A stretch of DNA of 53,594 nt from Actinomycetospora straminea (GTDB lineage Bacteria > Actinomycetota > Actinomycetes > Mycobacteriales > Pseudonocardiaceae): NCBI RefSeq assembly GCF_028737255.1, contig NZ_JAQZAN010000031.1, positions 1 through 53,594 of the forward strand, in the 5' to 3' direction. Numbering within the stretch: position 1 is the stretch's first letter; the number at the start of each line of letters is the position of its first letter. This document shows, piece after piece, positions 15,671 to 23,794 of this stretch. Made by a program: the position numbers and the translations under genes. The notes beneath the pieces were generated by a model, which saw only the letters and a program-made list of their open reading frames with translations, ran no database searches and was not told the origin of the DNA.

Positions 15671-17581
15671 GTGTCCGACGACGTCCCCTCCGCCGTGCCC
15701 GGCCCCCCGCTCCCCGACCGGCTGGGGCAGCGCTTCGCCCTCGGTGAGCTGATCGGGCGCGGCACGTGCTCCGAGGTCTACCGGGCGCACGACCTCCTGC
15801 TCGACCGCGACGCCGCGGTGAAGATCTTCCCGGTGGAGAACGACCCGCGCATCGAGCGCGAGGTCGCGCTCATGGCCTCGCTCGACCACCCGAGCCTCGT
15901 CCCCGTCTTCGACGTCGGCCACGTCGCCGGCCGCGCCTTCGTGGTCATGTCGCTGCTCGGCGGCGGCAACCTCAGCGACCGGCTCGCCGACGGCCCGATG
16001 GGGGTCACCGAGACGCTGCTGGCCGTCGCGTCGGTCGCCGACGGCCTCGGCCACGTCCACCGCGCCGGCGTGCTCCACCGCGACGTGACGCCGCGCAACG
16101 TGCTCTTCGACGACGACGGGCGCGCACACCTGTCGGACTTCGGCGTCGCCTTCGTCGCCGACGCCCCGCGCATCACCGACACGGGCATCGTCGTCGGGTC
16201 GGCGCCCTACCTCGCGCCGGAGCAGGTCCGCGGCGAGACCGTCGGGCCGCCCGCCGACGTCTACGCGCTGGGCCTCGTGATGATCGAGGCGCTCACCGCG
16301 CGGCCCGCCTACGACGGCAAGCCCTTGGCCGCCGCCCGTGCCCGCCTCGAGCGCCGGCCGGACATCCCGGACGGGCTCGACATCGAGGTCGTCGCGCTCC
16401 TCGACGCGATGACGGCGGACGACCCGGCCCACCGGCCCACCGCCGAGCAGGTGTGCGTCGGCCTGCGTCGCGCCGCGCTCGCCGCGGAGACGCTGACGCC
16501 GCTGCGCGCGGTCGCGCCGCTGGCCGGCCCGGGCATCGCCAGCGCCGTCCCGGACGCCACCACCGAGACCCTGCGCCCCGGCGGCCCGGTGCCCGCCGCG
16601 GGCGCGGCGGCCGCTGCCCCGGTCGGCGTGCCCGGCGTCGCGGCCGGGTCGCTCGGGATGCCCGGCGCCGACCCCGGGACGGCCGAGACCCCCAGGACTC
16701 CGGAGCGCACGCGCCGCCCCTGGGCCGTCGACGCCGGCGGGTTCGCCGTCGCCGCGTCGGTCGCCGCCGCGGTCCTGCTCGCGGGTGGTGTCGTCGTCGC
16801 CTCGGCGTGGACCGGGGACGGCGGGAGCTCCGTCGCGGCCCCCGCGGCCACCGTGCCGCCGCCCACCGCGGAGGTCGTCACCGACCCCGGTGGGGGCGGC
16901 ACCTTCGCCGGCGGTCCGGTCGGGCGTCCCGCGCGGGACTCCGACGAGGACGCGCCGGTCACCCGCGAGCGGAGGTCGGCGTCCACCGACGCCGACGAGG
17001 AGACCCGCCGCGCGATCGCCACCACCGACGGCGGCTCCACCTCCGCCACGCCGAGCGAGGAGCCCTCGTCGTCGGCGCCCACGTCGACGTCCAGGTCGAC
17101 ACCCTCGTCGACCACGTCCTCGTCGACGACGCCGTCGTCCAGCACCCCGACATCGACGACGCCCTCGTCCAGCACCCCCACGTCGACCTCGCCGCAGGGG
17201 CTGCTCCCGGGCCTGCCGGGCGTCACGCTGCCGGACCTCCCGACGCGCTCCTCGACCGAGGAGCCGACGGCGACGAGGCCGGTCACGAGGCCGGCGACGC
17301 CGTCCCCGAGCACGGCACGCCCGACCACCACGCACGCCACCAGCACCCCCGCGACCACCAGCTCGGCGGCCCCGACGACCACGACGTCCGCCGACAGCAC
17401 CACCACGCCCGAGGAGGACGGGACCGCCGACGAGACCGCCGACGAGACCGCCGAGGCGGCTGACGCGACGGCTGCGGCGGACACCGCCACGACCGCCCCG
17501 ACGACGACCACCACCCCGCGGCGCGCGGCGCTGGTCGACCCGACGATCGAGGCCCTCGGCGGGCTGCTCGGCGGTCGCTGA
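15671..17581 (+). CDS. Transmembrane Ser/Thr protein kinase with Thr/Ser-rich extracellular tail
   Basis: 636 aa. The kinase domain (residues ~22-275) has IGRGTCSEV (Gly loop), K51 in AAVKIF, HRDVTPRN (136-143), SDFG and APEQ. The usual Lys two residues after the catalytic Asp (HRDxK) is Thr 140, which is uncommon for a Hanks-type Ser/Thr kinase. A Pro/Ala linker leads to one membrane helix (FAVAASVAAAVLLAGGVVVAS, ~360-380). The remaining ~250 residues, outside the cell, are Thr/Ser/Pro-rich and low-complexity, with no PASTA repeats, so it may be an O-glycosylated stalk. The GTG start follows a purine-rich GGGAGGGGGGAG. A PP2C phosphatase gene 1.2 kb downstream may oppose it. Confidence 0.9.
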   Translation: MSDDVPSAVPGPPLPDRLGQRFALGELIGRGTCSEVYRAHDLLLDRDAAVKIFPVENDPRIEREVALMASLDHPSLVPVFDVGHVAGRAFVVMSLLGGGNLSDRLADGPMGVTETLLAVASVADGLGHVHRAGVLHRDVTPRNVLFDDDGRAHLSDFGVAFVADAPRITDTGIVVGSAPYLAPEQVRGETVGPPADVYALGLVMIEALTARPAYDGKPLAAARARLERRPDIPDGLDIEVVALLDAMTADDPAHRPTAEQVCVGLRRAALAAETLTPLRAVAPLAGPGIASAVPDATTETLRPGGPVPAAGAAAAAPVGVPGVAAGSLGMPGADPGTAETPRTPERTRRPWAVDAGGFAVAASVAAAVLLAGGVVVASAWTGDGGSSVAAPAATVPPPTAEVVTDPGGGGTFAGGPVGRPARDSDEDAPVTRERRSASTDADEETRRAIATTDGGSTSATPSEEPSSSAPTSTSRSTPSSTTSSSTTPSSSTPTSTTPSSSTPTSTSPQGLLPGLPGVTLPDLPTRSSTEEPTATRPVTRPATPSPSTARPTTTHATSTPATTSSAAPTTTTSADSTTTPEEDGTADETADETAEAADATAAADTATTAPTTTTTPRRAALVDPTIEALGGLLGGR

Positions 17582-17593
17582 GCCCGACCCGGG

Positions 17594-17878
17594 TCAGCGG
17601 TCGAAGCCCTCGACCCGCACCACGCCCGGCGCCGCGCCGTGGCGGGCGGCGTCCTGCTCGATCGCGGCGAGCGAGGCCGCTGCGAGGCCGCACGGGAACC
17701 CGTAGCGGGCCCGGACGCGCTCGCTCGCCTCGGTCAGGGCGGTGCGGGCGCGCACCAGGAGATCCGGGGTGGCGTAGCCGGCGCCCTCCTCGACGTGCTC
17801 GGTGAGCACCAGCGAGGGCGAGTAGTAGCGGCGCGCGGTCCCGTCGGGCCAGCGCAGGCGGACGTGCACCTCGGGCAT
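17594..17878 (-). CDS. MSMEG_0570-family protein (nitrogen-starvation response)
   Basis: 94 aa. MPEVHVRLRWPDGTARRYYSPSLV, the EASERVRARYGFPCG block and the overall length match the MSMEG_0570 family, named from a Mycolicibacterium smegmatis gene linked with nitrogen limitation. In mycobacteria this gene sits in a conserved cluster; here none of those partners is adjacent. One Cys (in GFPCG) is conserved in the family. The molecular role is unknown. It is convergent with the kinase (12-nt gap between stops) and divergent from the PemK-like gene. Confidence 0.8.
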   Translation of the reverse strand: MPEVHVRLRWPDGTARRYYSPSLVLTEHVEEGAGYATPDLLVRARTALTEASERVRARYGFPCGLAAASLAAIEQDAARHGAAPGVVRVEGFDR

Positions 17879-18031
17879 GGCGGTGATCGTCGCGCAGGGA
17901 TGTGTCGGCGGTGTTGCCGGCGATGCCGGCGGCCCCGGACCCGCCCTCGCCGACCACCGGCGCCGGCACCGTCACGGACGGACCCCAGGGCGGGCCCCGC
18001 GCACCGGCCGCGACTCCCGGCGGGGCAAGCT

Positions 18032-18601
18032 GTGCCCGTGGCGGGCTTCCGGGACGTGGTCGGACGGGCACTGCAGGCCGGGCTGGACCTGCTGAACAAG
18101 CAGGTCGACGGGCAGGGCCGGCAGGCACAGCGGGACGGGCAGCGCGACGGGCAGCGGGACGGGCAGCGCGACCCGCGGCCGTCCGCCCCGGCCCCCACCC
18201 CCGGCGTCCGCGTCGCCCCGGCGCGGGACCGGGCGCGGTCGATCTCCTACCAGCCCGACCTCGACGGGGCCGCCGACCCGGGCGAGGTCGTGTGGACGTG
18301 GGTGCCCTTCGAGGAGGACGCGTCGCAGGGCAAGGACCGCCCGGTGCTGGTCGTGGCTCGTGCCGGGCAGGGCGAGCTGCTGGGCCTCATGCTGTCCAGC
18401 CAGGAGCACCGCCGCGACGACGCCCACTGGCTCCCGGTCGGCTCGGGCGACTGGGACCGCGAGGGCCGCGACTCGTTCGTCCGCCTCGACCGCGTGCTCG
18501 AGATCCCCGAGCACGGCATCCGGCGGGAGGGTGCGGTCATGCCCGCCGACCGCTTCGAGCGCGTCGCGGCCGAGCTCCGCGGCGGGTACGGCTGGAACTG
18601 A
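18032..18601 (+). CDS. PemK/MazF-like protein with repeat linker
   Basis: 189 aa. The C-terminal ~110 residues resemble the PemK/MazF beta-barrel: PGEVVWTWVPFEEDASQGKDRPVLVVA has the G-[DE]-x2 and KxRPVLVV signatures, followed by GLMLSS and DSFVRLDRVLEI. MazF-type toxins cleave RNA, but no antitoxin gene is adjacent, so toxin activity is doubtful and a housekeeping or solitary relative is likely. The N-terminus has a helix (VVGRALQAGLDLLNKQV) and a QRDG repeat linker. GTG 18032 is chosen because GGCGGGG lies six bases upstream; GTG 18038 is the alternative. Confidence 0.7.
   Translation: MPVAGFRDVVGRALQAGLDLLNKQVDGQGRQAQRDGQRDGQRDGQRDPRPSAPAPTPGVRVAPARDRARSISYQPDLDGAADPGEVVWTWVPFEEDASQGKDRPVLVVARAGQGELLGLMLSSQEHRRDDAHWLPVGSGDWDREGRDSFVRLDRVLEIPEHGIRREGAVMPADRFERVAAELRGGYGWN
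18128..18172 (+). repeat. 12-bp coding repeat (QRDG units)
   Basis: CAGCGGGACGGG and CAGCGCGACGGG alternate in register (18128, 18140, 18152, partial 18164), encoding three and a half QRDG units in the PemK-like protein's linker. A 24-bp duplication of a 12-bp unit would explain the alternation. Confidence 0.85.
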
Positions 18602-18660
18602 CCGCAGATCGTCCCGGCGCGGACCACCACCCGTTCGCGGGAACGGCTACCCTCCATCGC

Positions 18661-18684
18661 ACGACCCGGCCACCGCCGGGTCGT
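18661..18684 (+). terminator. Hairpin after PemK-like gene
   Basis: Arms 18661-18670 and 18675-18684 pair perfectly (10 bp) around a CACC loop, 60 nt after the PemK-like stop. It has no T tract and could instead be leader structure for the next genes. Confidence 0.5.
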
Positions 18685-18702
18685 CGCGGGAAGGGGCTGC
18701 CG

Positions 18703-18816
18703 GTGATCGCTCTGGAGCCCGTGCGCCGACCGGTCCACGCCCCGGCCCCTCCGTCGGGCGGAACGCCGCCCCGGCCCCACCGCGTCGTCCCGGCCCTCGC
18801 GGTCCCGAGGGTGTAG
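18703..18816 (+). CDS. Possible 37-codon leader ORF upstream of PP2C gene
   Basis: Starting at GTG 18703, 37 codons run to TAG 18814-18816, just before the phosphatase start. A GGGAAGGGG ribosome-like sequence precedes the GTG, and most codons end in G or C. The peptide (VIALEPVRRPVHAPAPP...) is Pro/Arg-rich, low-complexity and unrecognised. It could be a translated leader or chance. Confidence 0.3.
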   Translation: MIALEPVRRPVHAPAPPSGGTPPRPHRVVPALAVPRV

Positions 18817-18819
18817 GGA

Positions 18820-19698
18820 GTGCCCGTGCCGATCGAGCCCGCGTCCGCCTCCCCCGCGTCGTCCCCGTCGTTCGCGGGCGCCGAGCACGCCGAGGACGTG
18901 CTCGACGTGCCCGCCGCGCCGGCCGGCCCGGTCGTCCTGGGCGCCGGCGTCACCGACCGCGGGCACCGGCGCCGCCGCAACGAGGACTCCTTCGCGCTCT
19001 GCCGCGCGGCCACCACCGAGGGCACACCGACCGTCGTCGCCGTGGTCTGCGACGGTGTCGCGTCGGTGCCCGGCGGCGACACCGCGTCGCGCACCGCCTG
19101 CGACGTCGCGGTCGCGGCCGGGCACGAGGCGCTCGCCGACGGCCAGGACCTCGACGACGCCGCCGCGAGCGCCGCCGAGGCCGCGCGCAAGGCCGTGTCC
19201 GCGCTCGCGCCGGGCAGCGGCCAGGCGCCGGCGTGCACCTACGTCGCCGCCGTGCTCGACGCCGGGCGGGCCGTCGTCAGCTGGGCAGGCGACAGCCGCG
19301 CCTACTGGCTCTGCCCCGGCTCCCCCGACGAGTCGTCGGTGCTCACCGAGGACGACTCGTGGGCCGCGGAGATGGTGGCCGCGGGCATGGTCGGCGCCGA
19401 CGACGCGCTCGCCGACCCGCGCGCCCACGTCATCACCCGCTGGCTGGCCGCCGACGCACCGGACGTCGTCGCCCGGCACCGCAGCTGGGAGCTCGACGAG
19501 CACGGCGTCCTGCTGCTGTGCAGCGACGGGGTGTGGAACCACCTGCCCGACGCCGCCGTGCTCGCGGGCCTGCTCGACGGGATCCCCACGGACATGGAGA
19601 CCGTGCACGCCGCGGCCCGCCGGCTCGTCGTGGCCGCGCTCGACGAGGGCGGGCACGACAACGCCACCGCGGTGGTGCTCGCGGTCGCGCCCGGCTGA
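18820..19698 (+). CDS. PP2C-family Ser/Thr protein phosphatase
   Basis: 292 aa. The PP2C core is intact: VTDRGHRRRRNEDSF (metal Asp/Glu region), VVCDGVAS (metal Asp-Gly), GDSRAYW, LLLCSDGVWNHL and GHDNATAVV. It should be an Mg2+/Mn2+-dependent phospho-Ser/Thr phosphatase. There is no membrane helix; an acidic/Ala-rich ~45-residue N-terminal extension precedes the domain. Family members usually read CDGMGG, while here it is CDGVAS. Being near the transmembrane kinase suggests a kinase/phosphatase pair, although unrelated genes lie between. GTG 18820 and GTG 18826 are both possible starts. Confidence 0.88.
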   Translation: MPVPIEPASASPASSPSFAGAEHAEDVLDVPAAPAGPVVLGAGVTDRGHRRRRNEDSFALCRAATTEGTPTVVAVVCDGVASVPGGDTASRTACDVAVAAGHEALADGQDLDDAAASAAEAARKAVSALAPGSGQAPACTYVAAVLDAGRAVVSWAGDSRAYWLCPGSPDESSVLTEDDSWAAEMVAAGMVGADDALADPRAHVITRWLAADAPDVVARHRSWELDEHGVLLLCSDGVWNHLPDAAVLAGLLDGIPTDMETVHAAARRLVVAALDEGGHDNATAVVLAVAPG

Positions 19699-19712
19699 CC
19701 GACAGCGCCGAC

Positions 19713-19919
19713 CTACAACGGGGTGCGCGCCGCCAGGTGCGCCGGGGTCATCGCCAGGGCGATCATCACGTCGCCGGCGTCGGCGTACGGGCGGTCGGGG
19801 ATCTGCTCGAGCTTCGTGCGGGTGCGGGCGTCGACGCCGTAGTCGTCGGCCGCGACCAGGATCTGCCAGCGGCGCAGCGGGAACTGCTGGCCGTCGAGGA
19901 CCGCGCGGAAACCGGGCAC
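19713..19919 (-). CDS. Small DUF2795-like protein
   Basis: 68 aa from GTG 19919. AADDYGVDARTRTKLEQIPDRPYADAGDVMIAL has the helix-loop pattern of DUF2795 proteins (DxxxxLxxLPDRxYxSxxDVxxAL), small helical proteins often near nucleic-acid functions but unassigned. A TTG at 19955 would lengthen it by 12 residues; neither start has well-spaced ribosome sequence. It follows tsaD by about 60 nt on the same strand and is probably cotranscribed. It is convergent with the PP2C gene. Confidence 0.6.
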   Translation of the reverse strand: MPGFRAVLDGQQFPLRRWQILVAADDYGVDARTRTKLEQIPDRPYADAGDVMIALAMTPAHLAARTPL

Positions 19920-19979
19920 CCCTCCACCGGTACCGGTGCCCCGACCGGGCGACAACGTGAGGGGTCCGACATGATCACC

Positions 19980-21044
19980 TCACGCCACGGGTAACGGCCG
20001 CGTCCCGTGGAGCAGCGCGCCGGTCAGCCGCGCCCGCGGGTCGGCGGCGACGTCGAGGGGGTCGGGCTCGACGTCGGCGCGGACGAGCAGGTCGCCGAGG
20101 GCGGCGATCATCGCGCCGTTGTCGGTGCACAGGCGGATCGGCGGCACGCGCAGGGTGATCCCGGCGGCGGCGCAGCGCTCCTCGACCAGCCCGCGCACCC
20201 GCGAGTTCGCCGCGACCCCGCCGACCATGAGCAGGGTGTCCGCGCCCTGGTCGGCGCAGGCGGCGACGGCCTTGCGGGCGAGGGTGTCGGCGACGGCCTC
20301 CTGGAACGACGCCGCGATGTCGGGCACGGGCAGCGGGCCGTCCTGCCGCTCCACCCAGCGCGCCACCGCCGTCTTGAGCCCCGAGAACGAGAACGTCCAG
20401 GGCGGGTCGGACGGGCCCGTGAGCGGGCGCGGGAAGGCGATGGCGTGCGGGTCGCCCTCGCGCGCGGCGCGGTCGATCGCCGGCCCGCCCGGGTAGGGCA
20501 GGCCGATCAGCCGCGCGACCTTGTCGAACGCCTCGCCGGCCGCGTCGTCGACGGTGTCGCCCAGGTGCACGACCTCGTCGCGGGCCAGGTCGCCGACGGA
20601 GAGCAGCGAGGTGTGGCCGCCCGAGACGATGAGCGCGACGCAGCGCGGGGGCAGCGGGCCGTGGTCGAGGACGTCGACCGCGGCGTGGCCCGCGAGGTGG
20701 TGCACGGCGTAGAGCGGGACACCCGCGGCCAGCGCGTACGCCTTGCCCGCGGCCAGCCCGACCTGCAGCGCCGGGCTCAGCCCCGGACCCGCGGTGACGG
20801 CGACGGCGGTGACGTCGGCGAGGTCGACCTCGGCGCGCCGCAGGGCCGTGCGCACCATCGGCGCCATCGCCTCGAGGTGGGCCCGCGCCGCGACCTCGGG
20901 CACCACGCCGCCGAAGCGCGCGTGCTCGTCCATGCTCGAGGCCAGCGCGTCCCCGAGCAGCCGCCCCTCCGACACGAGACCGACGCCGGTCTCGTCGCAG
21001 GACGTCTCGATGCCGAGGACCAGGGGCGTGCTCACCCCGGCCAT
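19980..21044 (-). CDS. tsaD: tRNA N6-adenosine threonylcarbamoyltransferase TsaD
   Basis: 354 aa, full length. TsaD transfers the threonylcarbamoyl group to A37 of ANN-decoding tRNAs together with TsaB and TsaE. Visible motifs: [15 protein letters not shown] at the N-terminus, the metal-binding HHLAGH (H116, H120), [40 protein letters not shown] and [12 protein letters not shown]. TsaB, TsaE and the usually linked rimI/alr genes are not next to it here, which is somewhat unusual for actinobacteria. ATG 21044 is used; a GTG four codons on is also possible. Confidence 0.95.
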   Translation of the reverse strand: MAGVSTPLVLGIETSCDETGVGLVSEGRLLGDALASSMDEHARFGGVVPEVAARAHLEAMAPMVRTALRRAEVDLADVTAVAVTAGPGLSPALQVGLAAGKAYALAAGVPLYAVHHLAGHAAVDVLDHGPLPPRCVALIVSGGHTSLLSVGDLARDEVVHLGDTVDDAAGEAFDKVARLIGLPYPGGPAIDRAAREGDPHAIAFPRPLTGPSDPPWTFSFSGLKTAVARWVERQDGPLPVPDIAASFQEAVADTLARKAVAACADQGADTLLMVGGVAANSRVRGLVEERCAAAGITLRVPPIRLCTDNGAMIAALGDLLVRADVEPDPLDVAADPRARLTGALLHGTRPLPVA

Positions 21045-21059
21045 TGTGCCCGCGCCGGA

Positions 21060-22031
21060 TCAGCCCCCCGCCGGCACCAGGCGGCGGCGGGTGCGCTCGG
21101 GGTCGCCGCGGTACCAGGCGAGCGTCGCGGCGATGCCCGCGTCCCAGTCGGTGGCGCGGGTGGCGAACGCCGCGCGGAAGGCCGAGTCGTCGACGAGGAA
21201 CGGCTGCTCGAACTGGTAGAGCAGCTCGGCGCCCTCGCGCACCACCGGCGACACGAGCCGCAGGCCGGCCACCATCGCCGGGGTGATGCGCCCGACGCGC
21301 GGCGGATGCCCGGCGGCGGCGAAGACCTTCTCCACGAACAGCCGCCCGGTGATCGGCGGCGGCACCGGGGTGTGCCAGACGCGGCCGGTCGCGCTCGCCG
21401 GGGCCAGCGCCAGCTCGACGAGCGCCGCCCCGACGTCGGGGGTGTAGCCGGCGGTCACCGGCAGGTCGGGGTCGCCGGGCCAGCGCGCGGTGCGCCCGTG
21501 CGCCGCGGCGGCGAAGAGGCCGCCGGCGAGCAGCGACTCCACGCCCGGGCCCCACAGCTCCGGGGCGCGCCCGATGACCGTCTCGACCTCCCCGCGCGCG
21601 TGGGCCGCGAGCACCATCTCCGCGAGCCACGCGCGCAGCACGCCCTTGCCCGAGACCGGCGCGACCGTCGTGTCCTCGCGCATCGGGCCGTCGACCCGCC
21701 CGTACATCCACGTGTCGTCGGCGAACACGAGCCGCGCGCCCGCCGCGCCGGCGGCCGCGAGCAGCGCGCGTGTGGCGGCCGGGAAGACCGCGCGCCACGC
21801 GGCGAAGGGCGGGTTCACGCAGTGGTGGACCGCGGCGGCGTCGCGGCAGACCTCGCGCATCGCCGCGGGGTCGGCGGCGTCGGCGGCCACGACCTCGGCG
21901 GACTCCGCGCCCGGGACCGCCGTCCCCGAGCGGCTCACCGCGCGGATCGGGAGTCCGCGGCGGGCGAGCTCCGCGCAGACCGCGCGGCCGATGCCGCCGG
22001 AGGCGCCGACGACGACGTGGGTGGTGCTCAC
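21060..22031 (-). CDS. NAD(P)-dependent epimerase/dehydratase-like protein
   Basis: 323 aa from a GTG that overlaps the stop of the upstream monooxygenase (GTGA). TTHVVVGASGGIGRAVCAELARRG is the GxxGxxG nucleotide site of extended/atypical SDRs. DDTWMYGRV occupies the catalytic Tyr region, but I see no YxxxK in the usual place, so it may be a non-classical member. The last third (VVREGAELLYQFEQPFLVDDSAFRAAF) matches the common C-terminus of NAD-dependent epimerase-like proteins. Translational coupling places it in an operon with the FAD monooxygenase, so they probably act on one pathway, under the divergent TetR regulator. Confidence 0.8.
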   Translation of the reverse strand: MSTTHVVVGASGGIGRAVCAELARRGLPIRAVSRSGTAVPGAESAEVVAADAADPAAMREVCRDAAAVHHCVNPPFAAWRAVFPAATRALLAAAGAAGARLVFADDTWMYGRVDGPMREDTTVAPVSGKGVLRAWLAEMVLAAHARGEVETVIGRAPELWGPGVESLLAGGLFAAAAHGRTARWPGDPDLPVTAGYTPDVGAALVELALAPASATGRVWHTPVPPPITGRLFVEKVFAAAGHPPRVGRITPAMVAGLRLVSPVVREGAELLYQFEQPFLVDDSAFRAAFATRATDWDAGIAATLAWYRGDPERTRRRLVPAGG

Positions 22032-23158
22032 GGGACCATCTCCTCCGCGGTCTCCGGGGTGCCGAGCAGGCGGTCGAGCGCCGCCGCCGACGCGGCGGCG
22101 GGCAGGGCGGCGGTGAGGGCGGTGCGCAGGGCCACCGCGAGCGGCGCGCGCCAGGCCGCGACGGCGCCGGCGGTGCGCGAGCGGCGGGCGACGGCCTCGG
22201 CGGCCGGTCGGCGGCGGGCCTCGTAGGCCGCGAGCGACGACGGGTCGGTGGTGGCCTCCTGCGCGAGCGCCACCGCGTCGAGGAACGCCTGCGCGGCGCC
22301 CTGCCCGAGGTTCGGGGTCATGGCGTGCGCGGCGTCGCCGAGCAGCGCGACCCGGCCGCGGTGCCAGGCGCGCGGCGGGGTGAGGTCGGCGAGCGGGTGC
22401 ACGAGCACCGGGCCGACGGCGGCGTCGAGCACCGCGGGGACCGGGTCGTGCCAGCCGGCGAAGCGCGCCCGCAGCCAGGGCAACGGGTCGCCGGCGGGCG
22501 CCTCGCGGCTCGGCACGACCGCGTAGGCGTAGGTGCGCCCGCCGGGCAGCGGGCCGAGGCCGACGTACTCGCCGCGGCCCCAGCTCTCGCCGCCGGCGCG
22601 CAGCACGTGGTCGGCGACCAGCCGGAACGCGGTCTGCCCGGTGTCCCGCACGGTCGCCTCGGGCCAGAACGCCTCCCGCACGACGCTGCGCAGCCCGTCG
22701 GCGGCGACCACCAGCTCGGCCTCGTGGCGCCCGCCCGCCTCGTCGTGCACGACGGCCGGGGTCGCCGCGTCGCCGGGCTCGACGTGCGTGACCCCGGCAC
22801 CCGCGCGCACCGGCGGGGCGGCCGCGAGCAGCAGGGCGAACAGGTCGGGCCGCGGGAGCACGACCACGCCGTCGCCCTGCCGGCGCCGGAGGTCCGCCGC
22901 GTCGACGTGGGCGAGCCACCGGCCGGACGCGGTGCGGATGCCGCCACCGATCTCGACCGTGCCCGCGTCCCGGGCCGCGTCGCCGAGCACGAGGGCGTCG
23001 AGCGCGCGCAGGGCGTTGGGCCACAGCGCGATGCCCGCCCCGGCCGACGCCGGTGGGTCGCGGCGCTCGAGCACCGTGACCTCCCAGCCCGCGCGCCGTA
23101 GCGCGATCGCGCTCGCCAGCCCGCCCAGCCCCGCTCCCACGACGACCGCCCGTTCCAT
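22028..23158 (-). CDS. FAD-dependent monooxygenase
   Basis: 376 aa. RAVVVGAGLGGLASAIALRRAGWEVTVLER is a textbook FAD Rossmann motif; ELVVAADGLRSVVRE is the DG motif; GRVALLGDAAHAMTPNLGQGA is the GD motif with the H-x-x-x-P typical of aromatic hydroxylases. Length and motif order fit single-component class A monooxygenases (salicylate hydroxylase/zeaxanthin epoxidase-like). Substrate unknown. The ATG is 72 bp from the divergent TetR start, and two palindromic operators fill the gap. Cotranscribed with the epimerase-like gene. Confidence 0.88.
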   Translation of the reverse strand: MERAVVVGAGLGGLASAIALRRAGWEVTVLERRDPPASAGAGIALWPNALRALDALVLGDAARDAGTVEIGGGIRTASGRWLAHVDAADLRRRQGDGVVVLPRPDLFALLLAAAPPVRAGAGVTHVEPGDAATPAVVHDEAGGRHEAELVVAADGLRSVVREAFWPEATVRDTGQTAFRLVADHVLRAGGESWGRGEYVGLGPLPGGRTYAYAVVPSREAPAGDPLPWLRARFAGWHDPVPAVLDAAVGPVLVHPLADLTPPRAWHRGRVALLGDAAHAMTPNLGQGAAQAFLDAVALAQEATTDPSSLAAYEARRRPAAEAVARRSRTAGAVAAWRAPLAVALRTALTAALPAAASAAALDRLLGTPETAEEMVP

Positions 23159-23168
23159 GACCCGGCTC

Positions 23169-23207
23169 CTCTACGTCTGTAGTAGCCGGTACTCTACGGC
23201 TGTAGAG
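23169..23207. promoter_or_regulatory. Twin TetR operators between monooxygenase and tetR
   Basis: Two related palindromes, CTCTACGTCTGTAGTA (23169-23184) and CTCTACGGCTGTAGAG (23192-23207), lie 23 bp centre to centre. The second is a perfect 6+4+6 inverted repeat. Their place in the 72-bp divergent gap makes them likely binding sites for the neighbouring TetR protein, controlling both directions. Confidence 0.75.
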
Positions 23208-23230
23208 GCGGCGTCGGGAAGGGGCCATCC

Positions 23231-23794
23231 GTGGACCGTCGGGACGTGCTCGCCGACGCGGCGATCGCCGTGCTCGCCCGCGACGGTGGCCGCGGGCTGA
23301 CCCACCGCGCGGTCGACGCCACCGCGGAGCTCGCCGAGGGCACCAGCTCCTACTACTTCCGCACCCGCGCGGCCCTGCTCCAGGCCTGCGTCGACCGGCT
23401 GACCGCCCGGACCCTCGCCGAGGTGCCGTCCGCGACCCGCCCCCCGGCCGACGTCGACGAGCTCGTCGAGGCCGCGGTCGCGCTGGTCGGGCGCTGGCTC
23501 ACCGCCGATCGCGACCGGCTGCTCGCGCGGTGGGAGCTGGCCCTGGAGTCGACGCGGCGCCCCGAGCTCGGCGCGGCCCTGCGGACCGGGGGCGCCCGTA
23601 TCCGTCAGCGCGTCGCGGCGACCCTGGACGGGCTGGGTGTGCCCGACCCCGCGCGCCGCGCCGACGACCTCGTCGCCTGCCTCGACGGCCTCGCCTTCGA
23701 CGACCTCGCCGGCGCCGGCCCGCAGCGCGACGCCGCGGGGCTGCGGGCCGCGGTCACCGACGCCGTGCACGGGTTCACGTCCGGCCGGGCGTGA
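23231..23794 (+). CDS. TetR-family transcriptional regulator
   Basis: 187 aa. The N-terminal DVLADAAIAVLARDGGRGLTHRAVDATAELAEGTSSYYFRTRAALL is a TetR helix-turn-helix whose recognition segment (EGTSSYYFRTRAALL) is typical of the family. The C-terminal domain is an all-helical ligand pocket with a conserved-looking DDLVACLDGLAFDDL helix. The GTG at 23231 is used. It is divergent from the monooxygenase/epimerase operon with two palindromes between, so it probably represses that operon and itself until a substrate-like ligand binds. The last 20 nt overlap the end of the convergent membrane-protein gene. Confidence 0.87.
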   Translation: MDRRDVLADAAIAVLARDGGRGLTHRAVDATAELAEGTSSYYFRTRAALLQACVDRLTARTLAEVPSATRPPADVDELVEAAVALVGRWLTADRDRLLARWELALESTRRPELGAALRTGGARIRQRVAATLDGLGVPDPARRADDLVACLDGLAFDDLAGAGPQRDAAGLRAAVTDAVHGFTSGRA

